From contig CAINXC010000652.1 in NCBI GenBank assembly GCA_903854655.1, positions 1-45,227 of the forward strand: a stretch of DNA of 45,227 nucleotides. Direction: 5' to 3'. This DNA comes from an uncultured Verrucomicrobiota bacterium. GTDB lineage: Bacteria > Verrucomicrobiota > Verrucomicrobiia > Verrucomicrobiales > Verrucomicrobiaceae. The notes under the pieces are model-generated. The model ran no database searches. It saw nothing but the letters and a program-made list of their open reading frames with translations, and was not told the DNA's origin. Positions 23,953-33,335 of the stretch are shown here, piece after piece. A program made the translations under genes and the position numbers. Numbering within the stretch: the first letter of the stretch is position 1; the number at the start of each line of letters is the position of its first letter.

Positions 23953-25485
23953 ATGAGCCAGCCCACCACCGCCATCACCCCCCGCCGCGACGAAGATTTT
24001 CCCGAGTGGTACCAGCAAGTCGTGCGCGCGGCGGACCTTGCCGAGAACTCCGAGGTGCGCGGCTGCATGGTGATCAAGCCCTGGGGCTACGGCATCTGGG
24101 AGAACATCCAGCGCCACCTGGACGCGAAGTTCAAGGAGACCGGCCACCAGAACGCCTACTTCCCGCTGCTCATTCCCTTGAGCTACTTGGAAAAGGAAGC
24201 CCAGCACGCCGAGGGCTTCGCCACCGAGTGCGCCGTGGTCACCCACCACCGCCTGGAGGCGCAGAAGCAGCCTGACGGCACCACCAAAATGATCCCCACC
24301 GGTGAGCTGGCGGAGCCCTTCGTCATCCGCCCCACCAGTGAAACCATCATCGGCGCGGCCTTCGCCCGCTGGGTGGAAAGCTATCGCGACCTGCCACTGC
24401 TCATCAACCAGTGGTGCAACGTCATGCGCTGGGAGATGCGCCCGCGCCTGTTCCTGCGCACGGCGGAGTTCCTCTGGCAGGAGGGCCACACCGCGCACGA
24501 GACCGCCGAGGAGGCAATGGTGGAAGCGAAGACCATGCACGCCGTGTATGAGGACTTTCTGCGCAACTACCTGGCCATCCCGGTGATCCCCGGCGAAAAA
24601 ACCGCCCGCGAGCGTTTTCCCGGCGCGCTGAACACCTTCACCGTCGAAGCCATGGTGCAGGACCACAAGGCCATCCAGGCCGGCACTTCGCACTTCCTAG
24701 GCCAGAACTTCTCCAAGGCGGCGGGCATCCAGTTCCTGGGACGCGACAACACTCGCCAGCTCGCCTGGACCACGAGCTGGGGCGTCAGCACCCGCATGAT
24801 CGGCACCCTGATCATGGCCCATGGCGACGACGATGGTGTGATCATCCCCCCACGCGTGGCCCCCCAGCAGATCGTCATCCTGCCCGTCACGCCCAAGGCG
24901 GAAACGCGCCAGGAGATCATCGACTCCTGCGAAGCCCTGGCCAAAACCCTGCGCGCGCAGCTTTACGAAGGCGAGCCGATTCGTGTGCATGTGGACAAGC
25001 GTGACCTTCCCGGCGGCACGCGCAACTGGGAGTGGATCAAGAAGGGCGTGCCTTTGCGTGTGGAAATCGGCCCGCGCGACATCACCAGCCGCTCGGTCAT
25101 GGTCGGTCGCCGCGACCAGGGAGCCAAGTCCAAGGAGAGCATGGACAAGGAGGAGTTCATTCAGAACGTCGCCAACATCCTCGGGCTGGCTCAGGCCGCC
25201 CTGCTGGAGCGCGCCCTCGCCCTGCGCGAGGCCAACACCAAGAAGCTCAACTCCCTGGACGAGTTCAAGGCCTTTTTCAGCGCCAAGGAGGACGACAAAG
25301 GCATCAGCGGCGGCTTCGCCCTCATGCACTGGGCTGGCAGCGCCGATGATGAGGACCACCTGAGCAAGGAATTCAAGACCACCATTCGCTGCATCCCCAT
25401 GGGCGACGAGTATGCCGAGGAGGGCACCTGCTTCCTCACCGGCAAACCCAGCTCACGCCGGGTGGTGTTCGCCCGCAGCTACTGA
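23953..25485 (+). CDS. proS: Prolyl-tRNA synthetase, archaeal/eukaryotic type
   Basis: 510 residues, the short form without the bacterial editing insert. It charges tRNA-Pro with proline. Class II motifs are visible: TRPTSET-like RPTSETIIGAAF, motif 2 MRWEMRPRLFLRTAEFLWQE followed by GHTAH, and motif 3 around TTSWGVSTRMIG. An anticodon-binding domain (QIVILPVTPK) and the C-terminal zinc-like domain ending VVFARSY follow, all hallmarks of ProS type 3. This type is found in scattered bacteria. Confidence 0.97.
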   Translation: MSQPTTAITPRRDEDFPEWYQQVVRAADLAENSEVRGCMVIKPWGYGIWENIQRHLDAKFKETGHQNAYFPLLIPLSYLEKEAQHAEGFATECAVVTHHRLEAQKQPDGTTKMIPTGELAEPFVIRPTSETIIGAAFARWVESYRDLPLLINQWCNVMRWEMRPRLFLRTAEFLWQEGHTAHETAEEAMVEAKTMHAVYEDFLRNYLAIPVIPGEKTARERFPGALNTFTVEAMVQDHKAIQAGTSHFLGQNFSKAAGIQFLGRDNTRQLAWTTSWGVSTRMIGTLIMAHGDDDGVIIPPRVAPQQIVILPVTPKAETRQEIIDSCEALAKTLRAQLYEGEPIRVHVDKRDLPGGTRNWEWIKKGVPLRVEIGPRDITSRSVMVGRRDQGAKSKESMDKEEFIQNVANILGLAQAALLERALALREANTKKLNSLDEFKAFFSAKEDDKGISGGFALMHWAGSADDEDHLSKEFKTTIRCIPMGDEYAEEGTCFLTGKPSSRRVVFARSY

Positions 25486-25522
25486 CCCTTGCCTCCCGCG
25501 CCCGGGAAGGGTGCCACTGCCC

Positions 25523-25846
25523 ATGTCGGCGTTCCTGAAGGCCAACTATCACACGCTGCTGGAGCTGTTCCTGGCCGTCGGCCTGCTTGGGATGGCCTTG
25601 CTCCTGCTGCTGGCCGGAGCAATGCTTCGCTGGCACCGGGCCGGAATTCTCGCAGCGGTTTTCAGCGGGGCCTCAGGGCTGCCCATCTTGATGCTTTCCC
25701 ACCTGCCCCGGCTCAAGGCCGTGGCGTTCGCTCTGGGGTGCCTGGCGCTGCTCCTGGGGGCAATCGGGGCTTGGCTGGGCATGAAATCAGCGGCACCCCC
25801 GCCACCGGAGCGGATCAGGCGCCGCAAACGCAAGCAGCGATCATGA
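25523..25846 (+). CDS. Small hypothetical membrane protein
   Basis: 107 residues from the ATG at 25523. Three hydrophobic helices (about 11-33, 38-57 and 66-86) and a very basic tail RIRRRKRKQRS facing the cytoplasm. I do not recognise it. Its stop is within the ATGA overlap with the FAD oxidoreductase gene (25843-25846), so the two are coupled. Two other reading frames cover the same bases, but only this one has the membrane pattern. Confidence 0.65.
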   Translation: MSAFLKANYHTLLELFLAVGLLGMALLLLLAGAMLRWHRAGILAAVFSGASGLPILMLSHLPRLKAVAFALGCLALLLGAIGAWLGMKSAAPPPPERIRRRKRKQRS

Positions 25847-27036
25847 GCCGCTTCGACGTGATCGTCGCAGGCGGTGGCAGCGCTGGGCTGGCCGCCGCCC
25901 TGAGCGCCGCCCGTGAAGGCGCGCGCACCCTGCTCATCGAGCGCCAGCAGGCGCTCGGCGGCGTGGGCGCGAACGCCATGGTCCACACCTTCTGCGGCCT
26001 GTTTCACCCGGATGTTTCACAGGGGCCGCAATGGCTCAACCCTGGCATCCCCACCGAAATCGGCCAGCGCCTGCTGCAGCTCACCGGCCAGACCTCCCCC
26101 GACCTGATGGGGCGCGTGTACGTCCTGCGCCATCAGCCCGCGCTGCTGGCTCAACTTGCCAGCACCCTTTGCGCCGCCGAACCTTCCCTCACCGTGCAAA
26201 CGGGTGCCGAGCTCACCGCCGTCGGTCCAGATGCGGAGGGGTGGCAGCTCACGATCAACGGCCTGAAGGTGAAGACCAAGGCCGTAGTCGATACCACGGG
26301 TGATGCCGCCGCCGCGCGCTGCCTGGGCGACAGGCATTGGCAGATCGCTCCAGGACAGCGCCTCTACCGGCCCGCCTACGTGTTTTCGCTGGCCGGTGTC
26401 AGGACCGCCCTCGATGACTCCGCACGGCTGCAAATCGCCGCGCTGCTGGTGCGGGCCGTCAAGGCTGGCACGCTGCCCGGCTCCGCACTCGGAGCCGCCC
26501 TGCGCAACTCCCCTTTCGCTGGCGAAGTCTTCATCACCCTCGATCTCGAAGCCGGGGGGGCGGCCTGGGACCCTCTGGACCCGGACAAAACACGGGCGCT
26601 GGAAATCGAAGGCCGCGAAACGGCGGAGGCCCTGTGGCGCTTCCTGCGCACCCACCACGAAGCATTCGCCGCCAGCCAGCCTCCCACCTTGCCGGTGCAG
26701 GCTGGCATTCGTGAATCCGCACGCTGGCAGGGCGACTACGTGCTCACCGCTAACGACCTGATCTCCTGCCGACGCTTTGAAAACGAAGCTGCCCTGGCAG
26801 GCTGGCCCCTGGAGATTCGTGAGAACGCCTGCGGCCCCAAGTTCCGCTTTTTCGACCACCCCGAGCCCGCCGGCATTCCGATGGACTGCCTGCGGCACTC
26901 CGACCTGCCTGGGATCTTCTTCGCCGGCCGCTGCGTCTCCTGCGATCACGAAGCCCTCGCCTCGGTTCGCGTCATGGGCACTTGCCTCGCCACCGGCCAG
27001 GCGGCGGGAAAGCTTGCTACCTTCCCAGCTTCTTGA
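25843..27036 (+). CDS. FAD-dependent oxidoreductase (FAD_oxidored family)
   Basis: 397 residues from the ATG at 25843. A dinucleotide-binding fold opens the protein (FDVIVAGGGSAGLAAALSAA, with the acidic ERQQALGG turn), an AVVDTTGDAAAARCLGD segment follows the FAD site, and FFAGRCVSCDHEALASVRVMG closes it, matching the PF12831 family common in Verrucomicrobia and Planctomycetes. Substrate unknown. There is no signal peptide. It converges on dxs with a 20-bp 3' overlap. Confidence 0.85.
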   Translation: MSRFDVIVAGGGSAGLAAALSAAREGARTLLIERQQALGGVGANAMVHTFCGLFHPDVSQGPQWLNPGIPTEIGQRLLQLTGQTSPDLMGRVYVLRHQPALLAQLASTLCAAEPSLTVQTGAELTAVGPDAEGWQLTINGLKVKTKAVVDTTGDAAAARCLGDRHWQIAPGQRLYRPAYVFSLAGVRTALDDSARLQIAALLVRAVKAGTLPGSALGAALRNSPFAGEVFITLDLEAGGAAWDPLDPDKTRALEIEGRETAEALWRFLRTHHEAFAASQPPTLPVQAGIRESARWQGDYVLTANDLISCRRFENEAALAGWPLEIRENACGPKFRFFDHPEPAGIPMDCLRHSDLPGIFFAGRCVSCDHEALASVRVMGTCLATGQAAGKLATFPAS

Positions 27037-28936
27037 GCACCTGTGCCACGGTGTTTTCGACCGTGAGACCATGCTTCTCGCGCAGAATGGCGGGGGTGCC
27101 GTGCTCGACAAACTCATCGGGCCAGCCGATGCGGGCGACGGGCGTGGCGATGCCCTGGGTGGCGAGATGCTCCATGACGGCGCAGCCAAAACCATTCATC
27201 AGCACATGGTCTTCCAGCGTGCAGATGACCTTGACCTTGCGGCCAAAGGCTTCAATGCAGGCGCCGTCGAGCGGCTTGATCCAGCGCGGGTTGATGAGGG
27301 CGACGCTGAGGCCCTGGGCTTCGAGCTGCTTTTTGGCGGCTTCCGCCATTTCGAACATGCCGCCGAGTCCGAAAAGGGCGACGTCGGTGCCGTCGGCCAC
27401 GACTTCGGCCTTGCCGACTTCCATCAGCACCGGCTTGTCCTTGGGCTTGGCACCAGGGCCGCTGCCACGGGGGTAGCGGATGGCGATGGGGCCCTTGTCG
27501 TAGTTCACCATGGTCCACAGCATGTCCACGAACTCGTCTTCGTCCTTGGGCTGCATGTGAACGAGGTTGGGGACGCCGCGCAGGTAGGCGATGTCGAACA
27601 GGCCGTGGTGGGTGGGGCCGTCGTCGCCACTGAGGCCGCCGCGGTCCATGCACAAGCGCACGGGCAGGTTTTGGATCGCCATGTCATGGATGATCATGTC
27701 GAGCGCACGCTGCATGAACGTGGAATAGATGGTGAGGAAGGGGCGCAGGCCCTGGGTGGCCATGCCGCAGGCGAACAGGGCCGCGTGCTCTTCGGCGATG
27801 CCCACGTCGAAATAACGCTCGGGCAGCTCCTTCTTGAACACGCTGAGGCCGGTGCCGCCGGGCATGGCGGCGGTGATGGCGACTATCTTCGGGTCCGCCT
27901 TGGCAAAATCGACCACGCTGCGGGCATAGATCTGCGAGTAGGTGGGCGAAGAGGAGCCGACGACCTCGCCAGTTTCGATATTGTACTTGCCCAGGCCGTG
28001 GAACTTGCCGGGATCTTCCAGCGCCGGCTTGTAGCCGCGGCCCTTCTCCGTGATGATGTGCAGGAGCACGGGCTCGGAGCAGGTCTTGAGGAATTCGAAG
28101 GTCTTGACCAGCAGAGGCAGGTCGTGGCCATCGATCGGGCCGTAATACCGCAGGCCGAACTCCTCGAAGATCATCGAGGAGGTGGGCGCGGGCTGTTTGG
28201 CGGCGGCCAGCACCAGACCCTTCGCACTCTCCTCCACCTTGCCGGCAAAGTGGCGGATGGCCTTGCCACCGAGTTTCTCAATGAATTCGGCCGCCTTCAA
28301 ATGCAGGGAGGCATACGCAGGATGCGTGGCGACATGGTTGAAGTAGGTGGCGATGGCGCCCACGTTCCGGTCGATGGACCATTCGTTGTCATTGAGCACC
28401 ACGATCAGGCGCTTGGTGTGGCTCGAGATGTTGTTCATCGCCTCGAACGTGGGCCCGCAGGTGAATGCGGCGTCGCCCGCCACGCAAACCACATGCTCGT
28501 CGCCTCCATTCAAATCGCGGGCGGCCGCCATGCCCAGCGCGGCGGAGAGGGCGGTGCCTGCGTGACCTGCGCCGTAGCAGTCGTGCTCGCTCTCCGTGCG
28601 CAGAGCGAAGCCGTTGAGCCCCTGGTACTGGCGGATGGTGTGGATGCGGTCCCAGCGGCCGGTGAGCATCTTGTGCACGTAGGCCTGGTGCGCCACGTCC
28701 CACACGAATTTGTCCGCCGGCGTGTCAAACACCCGATGCATGGCGATGGTAAGCTCGACGACCCCGAGATTGGGGCCGAGGTGACCTCCCGTTTCGCTGA
28801 GGGTCTCGATCAGGGTACGCCGAATCTTCTCCGCCAGGGCGGGCAGTTGTTCCACCGCCAGCCCCTTTACGTCGGCTGGAGAGTGGATGTCGGGCAAAGT
28901 GTCTGCGTTAGAAGAGTCGGATGTCTTCGTCATCAT
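27017..28936 (-). CDS. dxs: 1-deoxy-D-xylulose-5-phosphate synthase
   Basis: 639 residues from the ATG at 28934-28936 (another ATG is one codon later). It joins pyruvate and glyceraldehyde 3-phosphate to make DXP, the first step of the MEP isoprenoid pathway, with thiamine diphosphate. Visible motifs: ETGGHLGPNLGVVELTIAMH, HAGTALSAALGMA, the ThDP motif GDAAFTCGPTFEAMNN with Ala in place of the usual third Gly, GLSGDDGPTHHGLFDIAYLR, and RYPRGSGPG. Its 5' end overlaps the xseB 3' end by 29 bp, so the two form an operon. The GDA variant seems common in this phylum, so the enzyme is likely active. Confidence 0.95.
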   Translation of the reverse strand: MMTKTSDSSNADTLPDIHSPADVKGLAVEQLPALAEKIRRTLIETLSETGGHLGPNLGVVELTIAMHRVFDTPADKFVWDVAHQAYVHKMLTGRWDRIHTIRQYQGLNGFALRTESEHDCYGAGHAGTALSAALGMAAARDLNGGDEHVVCVAGDAAFTCGPTFEAMNNISSHTKRLIVVLNDNEWSIDRNVGAIATYFNHVATHPAYASLHLKAAEFIEKLGGKAIRHFAGKVEESAKGLVLAAAKQPAPTSSMIFEEFGLRYYGPIDGHDLPLLVKTFEFLKTCSEPVLLHIITEKGRGYKPALEDPGKFHGLGKYNIETGEVVGSSSPTYSQIYARSVVDFAKADPKIVAITAAMPGGTGLSVFKKELPERYFDVGIAEEHAALFACGMATQGLRPFLTIYSTFMQRALDMIIHDMAIQNLPVRLCMDRGGLSGDDGPTHHGLFDIAYLRGVPNLVHMQPKDEDEFVDMLWTMVNYDKGPIAIRYPRGSGPGAKPKDKPVLMEVGKAEVVADGTDVALFGLGGMFEMAEAAKKQLEAQGLSVALINPRWIKPLDGACIEAFGRKVKVICTLEDHVLMNGFGCAVMEHLATQGIATPVARIGWPDEFVEHGTPAILREKHGLTVENTVAQVLKKLGR

Positions 28937-29282
28937 CGGTGGTTGGCTTGCGCCGCGCTGTCGCCTGGGAGGCGGTGCGCTGCTTGGGGGCGGTTTCGGT
29001 AGGGGGCGGTGAGGATTCGGCGTCGGAGGCGGGATCAAAGGGAGTGAGCGCAGCCTTGCCGCCGCCGCCCCCGTCGAGGTTGGCGGTGATCAGGTCCACC
29101 CGCTGGCGTGCGACATCTATGCGCTCGCGGCAGACGCGCAAAAGCTTCGCGCCCTCCTCGTAGCTCCGGACCATGTCCTCGAGGGGCAGGCGCTCGCCTT
29201 CCATGGACGACACGATTTCCTCGAGTCGTTCCATGGCTTCCTCGAAGGACACTTCGTCCTGCTTTTTGGTCGCGCCGGTCAT
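28908..29282 (-). CDS. xseB: Exodeoxyribonuclease VII small subunit
   Basis: 124 residues from the ATG at 29280-29282. The core (VSFEEAMERLEEIVSSMEGE, RLPLEDMVRSYEEGAKLLR) is the XseB helical hairpin that binds the large XseA subunit. A long acidic, Pro/Thr-rich tail (~75-124), ending DDDEDIRLF, is unusual; the common form is ~80 residues. Exonuclease VII degrades single-stranded DNA. xseA is not in the window. The dxs start lies inside the 3' end of this gene. Confidence 0.93.
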   Translation of the reverse strand: MTGATKKQDEVSFEEAMERLEEIVSSMEGERLPLEDMVRSYEEGAKLLRVCRERIDVARQRVDLITANLDGGGGGKAALTPFDPASDAESSPPPTETAPKQRTASQATARRKPTTDDDEDIRLF

Positions 29283-29404
29283 TGTTAACAGATGTCCCAC
29301 CCTGCTGGAAATGGGGCCGGGATTATTCGTGGCGATGACCGCAGCCGCAAGCGGGAAAACCACAACCCGTAAGTCCGTCACCCGCCACCTCGTATTGCCC
29401 GGCC

Positions 29405-30289
29405 ATGAAGTTCACTTTTTGTTTCCTCGCGCTTGCCGTGGCAACCCTGTCAGCCGGGGAAGAGAAGCTGTGGGTGGCGCAGCCGTTCACCCCCGAAAAG
29501 AGCTTCACCGACGGCATCGAGGGCCCGGCCTGCGACCACCAGGGGAATGTGTATGCCGTGAACTTCGGGGCAGATCACACCATCGGCAAGGTGACGCCGC
29601 AGGGACAGGGCGAGGTGTTCGTAACCCTTCCCGGGGACAGCATAGGCAATGGCATTCGCTTCAACAGCCAGGGCCTCATGTTCGTGGCCGATTACCAGGA
29701 GCACAATGTGCTGCGGATTGATCCGCAGACGAAGGCGGTGACAGTTTTCGCCCACGGGCCAAAGATGAGCCAGCCCAACGACCTTGCCATCGCCCCTGAT
29801 GGCACGCTCTACGCGAGCGATCCCGACTGGGAGAAGGGCACGGGCCAGATCTGGCGCATCAGCACCAAGGGCGAGGTCATACCTGAGGCGGACATGGGCA
29901 CGGTGAACGGCATCGAGGTGAGCCCCGACGGCCACACCCTGTATGCGAATGAGTCCACCCAACGCAATGTCTGGGCCTTCGACATCGCCCTCAATGGGAG
30001 CCTCTCAAACAAGCGGCTGATCCGGAAGTTCCCGGATTTCAGCTTCGATGGCATGCGCTGCGACGTGGAGGGCAACCTCTACATTGCCCGCCCAGACAAG
30101 GGCACAGTGATCAAGATGACACCCCAGGGCGAAGTGCTGCAAGAAATCGACGTGCTCGGCAAGAGCCCGACCAACCTCTGCTTCGGCGGCCCGGACGGAC
30201 GCACCATCTACGTTACGGAAGCCGACAAACGCCGCCTGGTGAGCTTCCGCGTGGACAAGCCCGGCCTGGAGTGGAAGCGGGGATGGTAG
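29405..30289 (+). CDS. SMP-30/gluconolactonase-like beta-propeller protein, secreted
   Basis: 294 residues. The signal peptide is MKFTFCFLALAVATLSAG. The rest is a six-bladed propeller of the SMP-30/gluconolaconase/LRE family: GIEGPACDHQGNVYAVNF, QPNDLAIAPDGTLYASD, NGIEVSPDGHTLYANES, FDGMRCDVEGNLYIAR, and NLCFGGPDGRTIYVTEA. The metal ligands are usually a Glu in the first, an Asn in the third and an Asp in the fourth of these, and all appear kept. It likely hydrolyses a sugar lactone. It is divergent from xseB. Confidence 0.85.
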   Translation: MKFTFCFLALAVATLSAGEEKLWVAQPFTPEKSFTDGIEGPACDHQGNVYAVNFGADHTIGKVTPQGQGEVFVTLPGDSIGNGIRFNSQGLMFVADYQEHNVLRIDPQTKAVTVFAHGPKMSQPNDLAIAPDGTLYASDPDWEKGTGQIWRISTKGEVIPEADMGTVNGIEVSPDGHTLYANESTQRNVWAFDIALNGSLSNKRLIRKFPDFSFDGMRCDVEGNLYIARPDKGTVIKMTPQGEVLQEIDVLGKSPTNLCFGGPDGRTIYVTEADKRRLVSFRVDKPGLEWKRGW

Positions 30290-30295
30290 AGGGCC

Positions 30296-31216
30296 TCATG
30301 GCACCGGCTCGCCTGAACCGGTGTAGAACCAGCCCTTGACCCGGCCGTCGCGGACGAGCGCCTGGGCCTCGGCAGGTTGCAGACCGAAAACCGTGTCCAC
30401 ATCGGCCTGCACTTTGATGCTCCACGCGGGCTTGCCTTCCAGCATGGCAGGCGCGGGGTCATCCCAATGGTGGATATTGGCGAGCTTGATCTCGGTGACC
30501 TCGCCGTTCTTGAGGCTGCTCACCAGCACTGGAAAGGAGCCATCCGAACCGCGCACAGGTTTCCCCCCTGCATCCACAGCGCTGGGATCGGTGACGGCAG
30601 GGGCGTCCGCCCGGGCCAGTTTGGCCTGGTGGGTGCGCTTGGCGATGGCGATGCGGGCGATTTTCCACTGATCATAGCCTGCATCGAGCACGGCCTTCAG
30701 ATTGGTGTCGTCAATGGGTGCGCTGGCGCGCGCGGCCGAGGCCTCATTCGGTGCCAAAATCAGCCCTCCATTCTCGAAACCCAGGACCGTGACCTCCGCC
30801 CCGGCATTCATCGTTGCGGCGCCCGCGCTCATTTTGAACTGGGTGTTCTTGGTCAGTTTGACCTGCCGTGGAAAGGCGCTCTTGGGGATGAATGTCCAGT
30901 TCTTGGACAGCACATCGAGCGACTCAAACTTGGGCATCACGAAGTCTGTGGAAGGAGCGGGCGTCGGTGCTGGCGTGGGGGGTGGTGGAGCGGAGGCGGC
31001 GGGCGCAGCCGCCACGCGAGGAGCAGGCGCGACCGGAGCGACCTCGGTCTTTGGCTTGGATTCCGGGGCGGCCGGGGCGGCGGCTTCTGGCGCAGGCGTG
31101 GGGGCAACAGTGTTCAGGGACTTGAACACCATCTTTTCCCCCGGGGGGGCGGCAGAGTAATCATACGCGAGGAAGGCCGCGCCGAGGATGAGCAGGGTCA
31201 CAAAGAGCGATTTCAT
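30296..31216 (-). CDS. Hypothetical anchored protein with a Pro/Ala-rich tether
   Basis: 306 residues. One N-terminal helix (MKSLFVTLLILGAAFLAYDY) may be a signal or anchor. Residues ~35-95 are a Pro/Ala spacer, then a domain of ~200 residues with KLTKNTQFKMSAGAATMNAG and EVTEIKLANIHHWDD. No family recognised. It ends 6 bp from the convergent SMP-30-like gene and lies downstream of the exopolysaccharide operon terminator, so it is probably its own transcript. Confidence 0.6.
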   Translation of the reverse strand: MKSLFVTLLILGAAFLAYDYSAAPPGEKMVFKSLNTVAPTPAPEAAAPAAPESKPKTEVAPVAPAPRVAAAPAASAPPPPTPAPTPAPSTDFVMPKFESLDVLSKNWTFIPKSAFPRQVKLTKNTQFKMSAGAATMNAGAEVTVLGFENGGLILAPNEASAARASAPIDDTNLKAVLDAGYDQWKIARIAIAKRTHQAKLARADAPAVTDPSAVDAGGKPVRGSDGSFPVLVSSLKNGEVTEIKLANIHHWDDPAPAMLEGKPAWSIKVQADVDTVFGLQPAEAQALVRDGRVKGWFYTGSGEPVP

Positions 31217-31371
31217 AGGAGGTGTGTTTTGGAGGACTGAACCGACGCAGCATTGGCACCGTTACAGCAATGGACTACATGACCAAGACGGACTGCGCCT
31301 TGAGAAATTGGAGGAAAGTTTGTAACCCGGCCGGGGTGGCCAAAAGGGCGGGCGCGGTGCTCCCCGAAAGC

Positions 31372-31397
31372 AAAAAGGCGGCCAGTGGCCGCCCTTT
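31372..31397 (-). terminator. Intrinsic terminator of the exopolysaccharide operon
   Basis: On the minus strand, GGCGGCC-ACT-GGCCGCC (31377-31393) is a perfect 7-bp stem with a 3-nt loop followed at once by TTTTT (31372-31376 read in reverse) and preceded by AAAGCAAAG. It lies ~40 bp past the stop of the O-antigen-ligase gene, the last of the cluster. Confidence 0.85.
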
Positions 31398-31435
31398 GCT
31401 TTGTTGAAATCCTGGTCCGGCCTTGCCTTCGCAGC

Positions 31436-33316
31436 TCACTTTTTCGGCATCGCGGCAACCCGCAGCAGTTCCTGGTAGCCATCCCCCCAGCCCAGAGCGC
31501 CTTCGGGATTGCGACGGCGGGCGTTGGAAGCCCAAAGATAGGCTTTTTCCGCCTCGGCGAACTGCCCCCAGCGGTGATAGTGCATGGCAAGCCCCAGCCG
31601 CGTTTCCTCGTGCCAGGGCGCCGCCCGAATGGCCATCTGGGCGGATCGCAGCGCGTCCTCCTGGCGCTGCAGGCCATCATAAGCATCCGTGAGGGCAAGG
31701 GCGTACAGGTAGTGTCGCGGGTTCAATTTCATGGCCTGCTCGAAATTGCCCGCCGCCTTTTCCAGGATGCGACGGCCCACCGCCACTGGCAAGGTGGGCT
31801 TCCATTGATCCATCAGGGCAAGGCCGCGCTGGTACCAGTGCTCGGGATTCCAGGGATCACACGCCACCGCCTTGTCCAGCCAATGCATGCGGTCCTGCAT
31901 GTCGTCCTGCGATGCGGCGATCTGCGCCTGGGCGGCATCAAAATCCGCCGGCCCGAGCCGGATCGCGCCACCGATCATCCAGAGCGAGGCGCCAATGAGC
32001 ACCAGCTTGCTCAGCAGCCGCACCTTGGGAAGCCGCACGGACTGGCGGTCATCGGCATCGAAGCCTGGGTTGGCCAGCAGGCCCATGGCGAAGGCGGCCG
32101 TGATCGCGGTGGCGGCGACGTGGAAGTGGAACTCGAACAGGGCGTGCAGAAAACAAGCGGCCAGGGCGCTGAGAGCCCCCACCGCAAAGCCCAGGGTGTT
32201 GCTCGAAAGCACACCCGTGTTCAGGAACCGGTGCATGACAAACCAATGCACAAAGCGCAGGTCATTCGCGAGGTGCAGCCCCATTACCGCCAGGGCGAGT
32301 GCGAGACCGATCCAGCCGTAGTCCGCCAGCATTTGCAGGTACTCGTTGTGGGCGAAGAGCGGGTCCGCATCGTTCAACCTCATGCCGGCGGGCCGCAGAA
32401 TGATGCAGTAATCATAGAACATCCGCGCCCCCGCGCCCGTCACGGGCTGCAAGTCATGCTGCGCCAGCGCCGCCTTCCAGACCTGCAGCCGCACATCATT
32501 GTCCACCGGATTGGACACGCTGCGCCGTTTGACGCTTTCCTCGTTAACGATGTAAAGCATGGCGCCACCCAGGACCGCCAGCACCCCGATGCCGACAAGA
32601 AGCCGGCCAAGGATGTGCCTCTGAGTCTTCCAGATGATCCACAGGGAAAGCGTGCCGAACGTGAGGGTGCCGCCCGCCATGCCGATCATGGCACCACGGC
32701 TGCTGGTGAGGGCCATGCCAATCGCCGACGCCGCGCCCAGGAAGCCAATCAGGAGTTTCATCGAAGCGCTGCCGCGACCAAAGAACATGAGCCCAGCGCC
32801 CAGGAACATCACCAGGGAAAGGAAGGCGGCGAGGTGGTTGGCATTGTTGAAAAAACCGCCGATACGGCCCGCCCCGAAAGTTCGGGCAAAGTGCGGCACC
32901 ACATGGAAACCCCAGTTGCCCGAAAAGTGAATGAAGCCCACCACCAGATTACCCGCCGTCAGCAGCGCCAGCGCCGCCATGATCGCAAGCCGCCAGCGCG
33001 GATGGCTGGCCACAGTGGCCGTGATCAGATAGGTGACGAAACAGCCCAGGATGATGAAGATGTCCTCACGTGCGTACAGCACCACCGGCGACAACCAGGC
33101 ACGCCCCAGCAGATAGAGGGTGAGCAGCAGCACTGAGAGCAGGCACACATCATTCGGCGCAAAGTGAATGCGCATCTGCCATCGCCCCCCCACCAGCAGG
33201 CCGGCCACTCCCAGCAGAAGACAGCCCGGCCAGAAGAACAACAGGCTGGTTTCAGTGCCCAGAACCCCCGTGGCAAGGAGAGCCAGGAGGAAGGTGATTA
33301 GAACGAGAGGGCGCAT
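31436..33316 (-). CDS. O-antigen ligase/polymerase-like membrane protein with C-terminal TPR-like region
   Basis: 626 residues. About eleven hydrophobic helices cover residues ~1-430. The loop signature GRIGGFFNNANHLAAFLSL and the following TSSRGAMIGM are typical of Wzy_C/WaaL-type ligases and polymerases, as is VTGAGARMFYDYCI with GAG. After ~450, WNPEHWYQRGLALMDQ and WGQFAEAEKAYLWASNA look like TPR helices. It would polymerise or ligate repeat units at the periplasmic face of the inner membrane. It is the last gene of the operon, 19 bp downstream of the GT4. Confidence 0.85.
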   Translation of the reverse strand: MRPLVLITFLLALLATGVLGTETSLLFFWPGCLLLGVAGLLVGGRWQMRIHFAPNDVCLLSVLLLTLYLLGRAWLSPVVLYAREDIFIILGCFVTYLITATVASHPRWRLAIMAALALLTAGNLVVGFIHFSGNWGFHVVPHFARTFGAGRIGGFFNNANHLAAFLSLVMFLGAGLMFFGRGSASMKLLIGFLGAASAIGMALTSSRGAMIGMAGGTLTFGTLSLWIIWKTQRHILGRLLVGIGVLAVLGGAMLYIVNEESVKRRSVSNPVDNDVRLQVWKAALAQHDLQPVTGAGARMFYDYCIILRPAGMRLNDADPLFAHNEYLQMLADYGWIGLALALAVMGLHLANDLRFVHWFVMHRFLNTGVLSSNTLGFAVGALSALAACFLHALFEFHFHVAATAITAAFAMGLLANPGFDADDRQSVRLPKVRLLSKLVLIGASLWMIGGAIRLGPADFDAAQAQIAASQDDMQDRMHWLDKAVACDPWNPEHWYQRGLALMDQWKPTLPVAVGRRILEKAAGNFEQAMKLNPRHYLYALALTDAYDGLQRQEDALRSAQMAIRAAPWHEETRLGLAMHYHRWGQFAEAEKAYLWASNARRRNPEGALGWGDGYQELLRVAAMPKK

Positions 33317-33335
33317 CAGGCGAGATGAGAGGTGC

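Noticed and set aside
26777..29002. A 741-codon open frame on the plus strand
   Set aside because: It is antisense to dxs, which has all its motifs; the frame stays open only because of high GC and shows no recognisable domain.
31385..33136. A 583-codon open frame on the plus strand
   Set aside because: Antisense to the O-antigen-ligase gene; very His/Gln/Arg-rich, typical of a shadow of membrane-protein codons.
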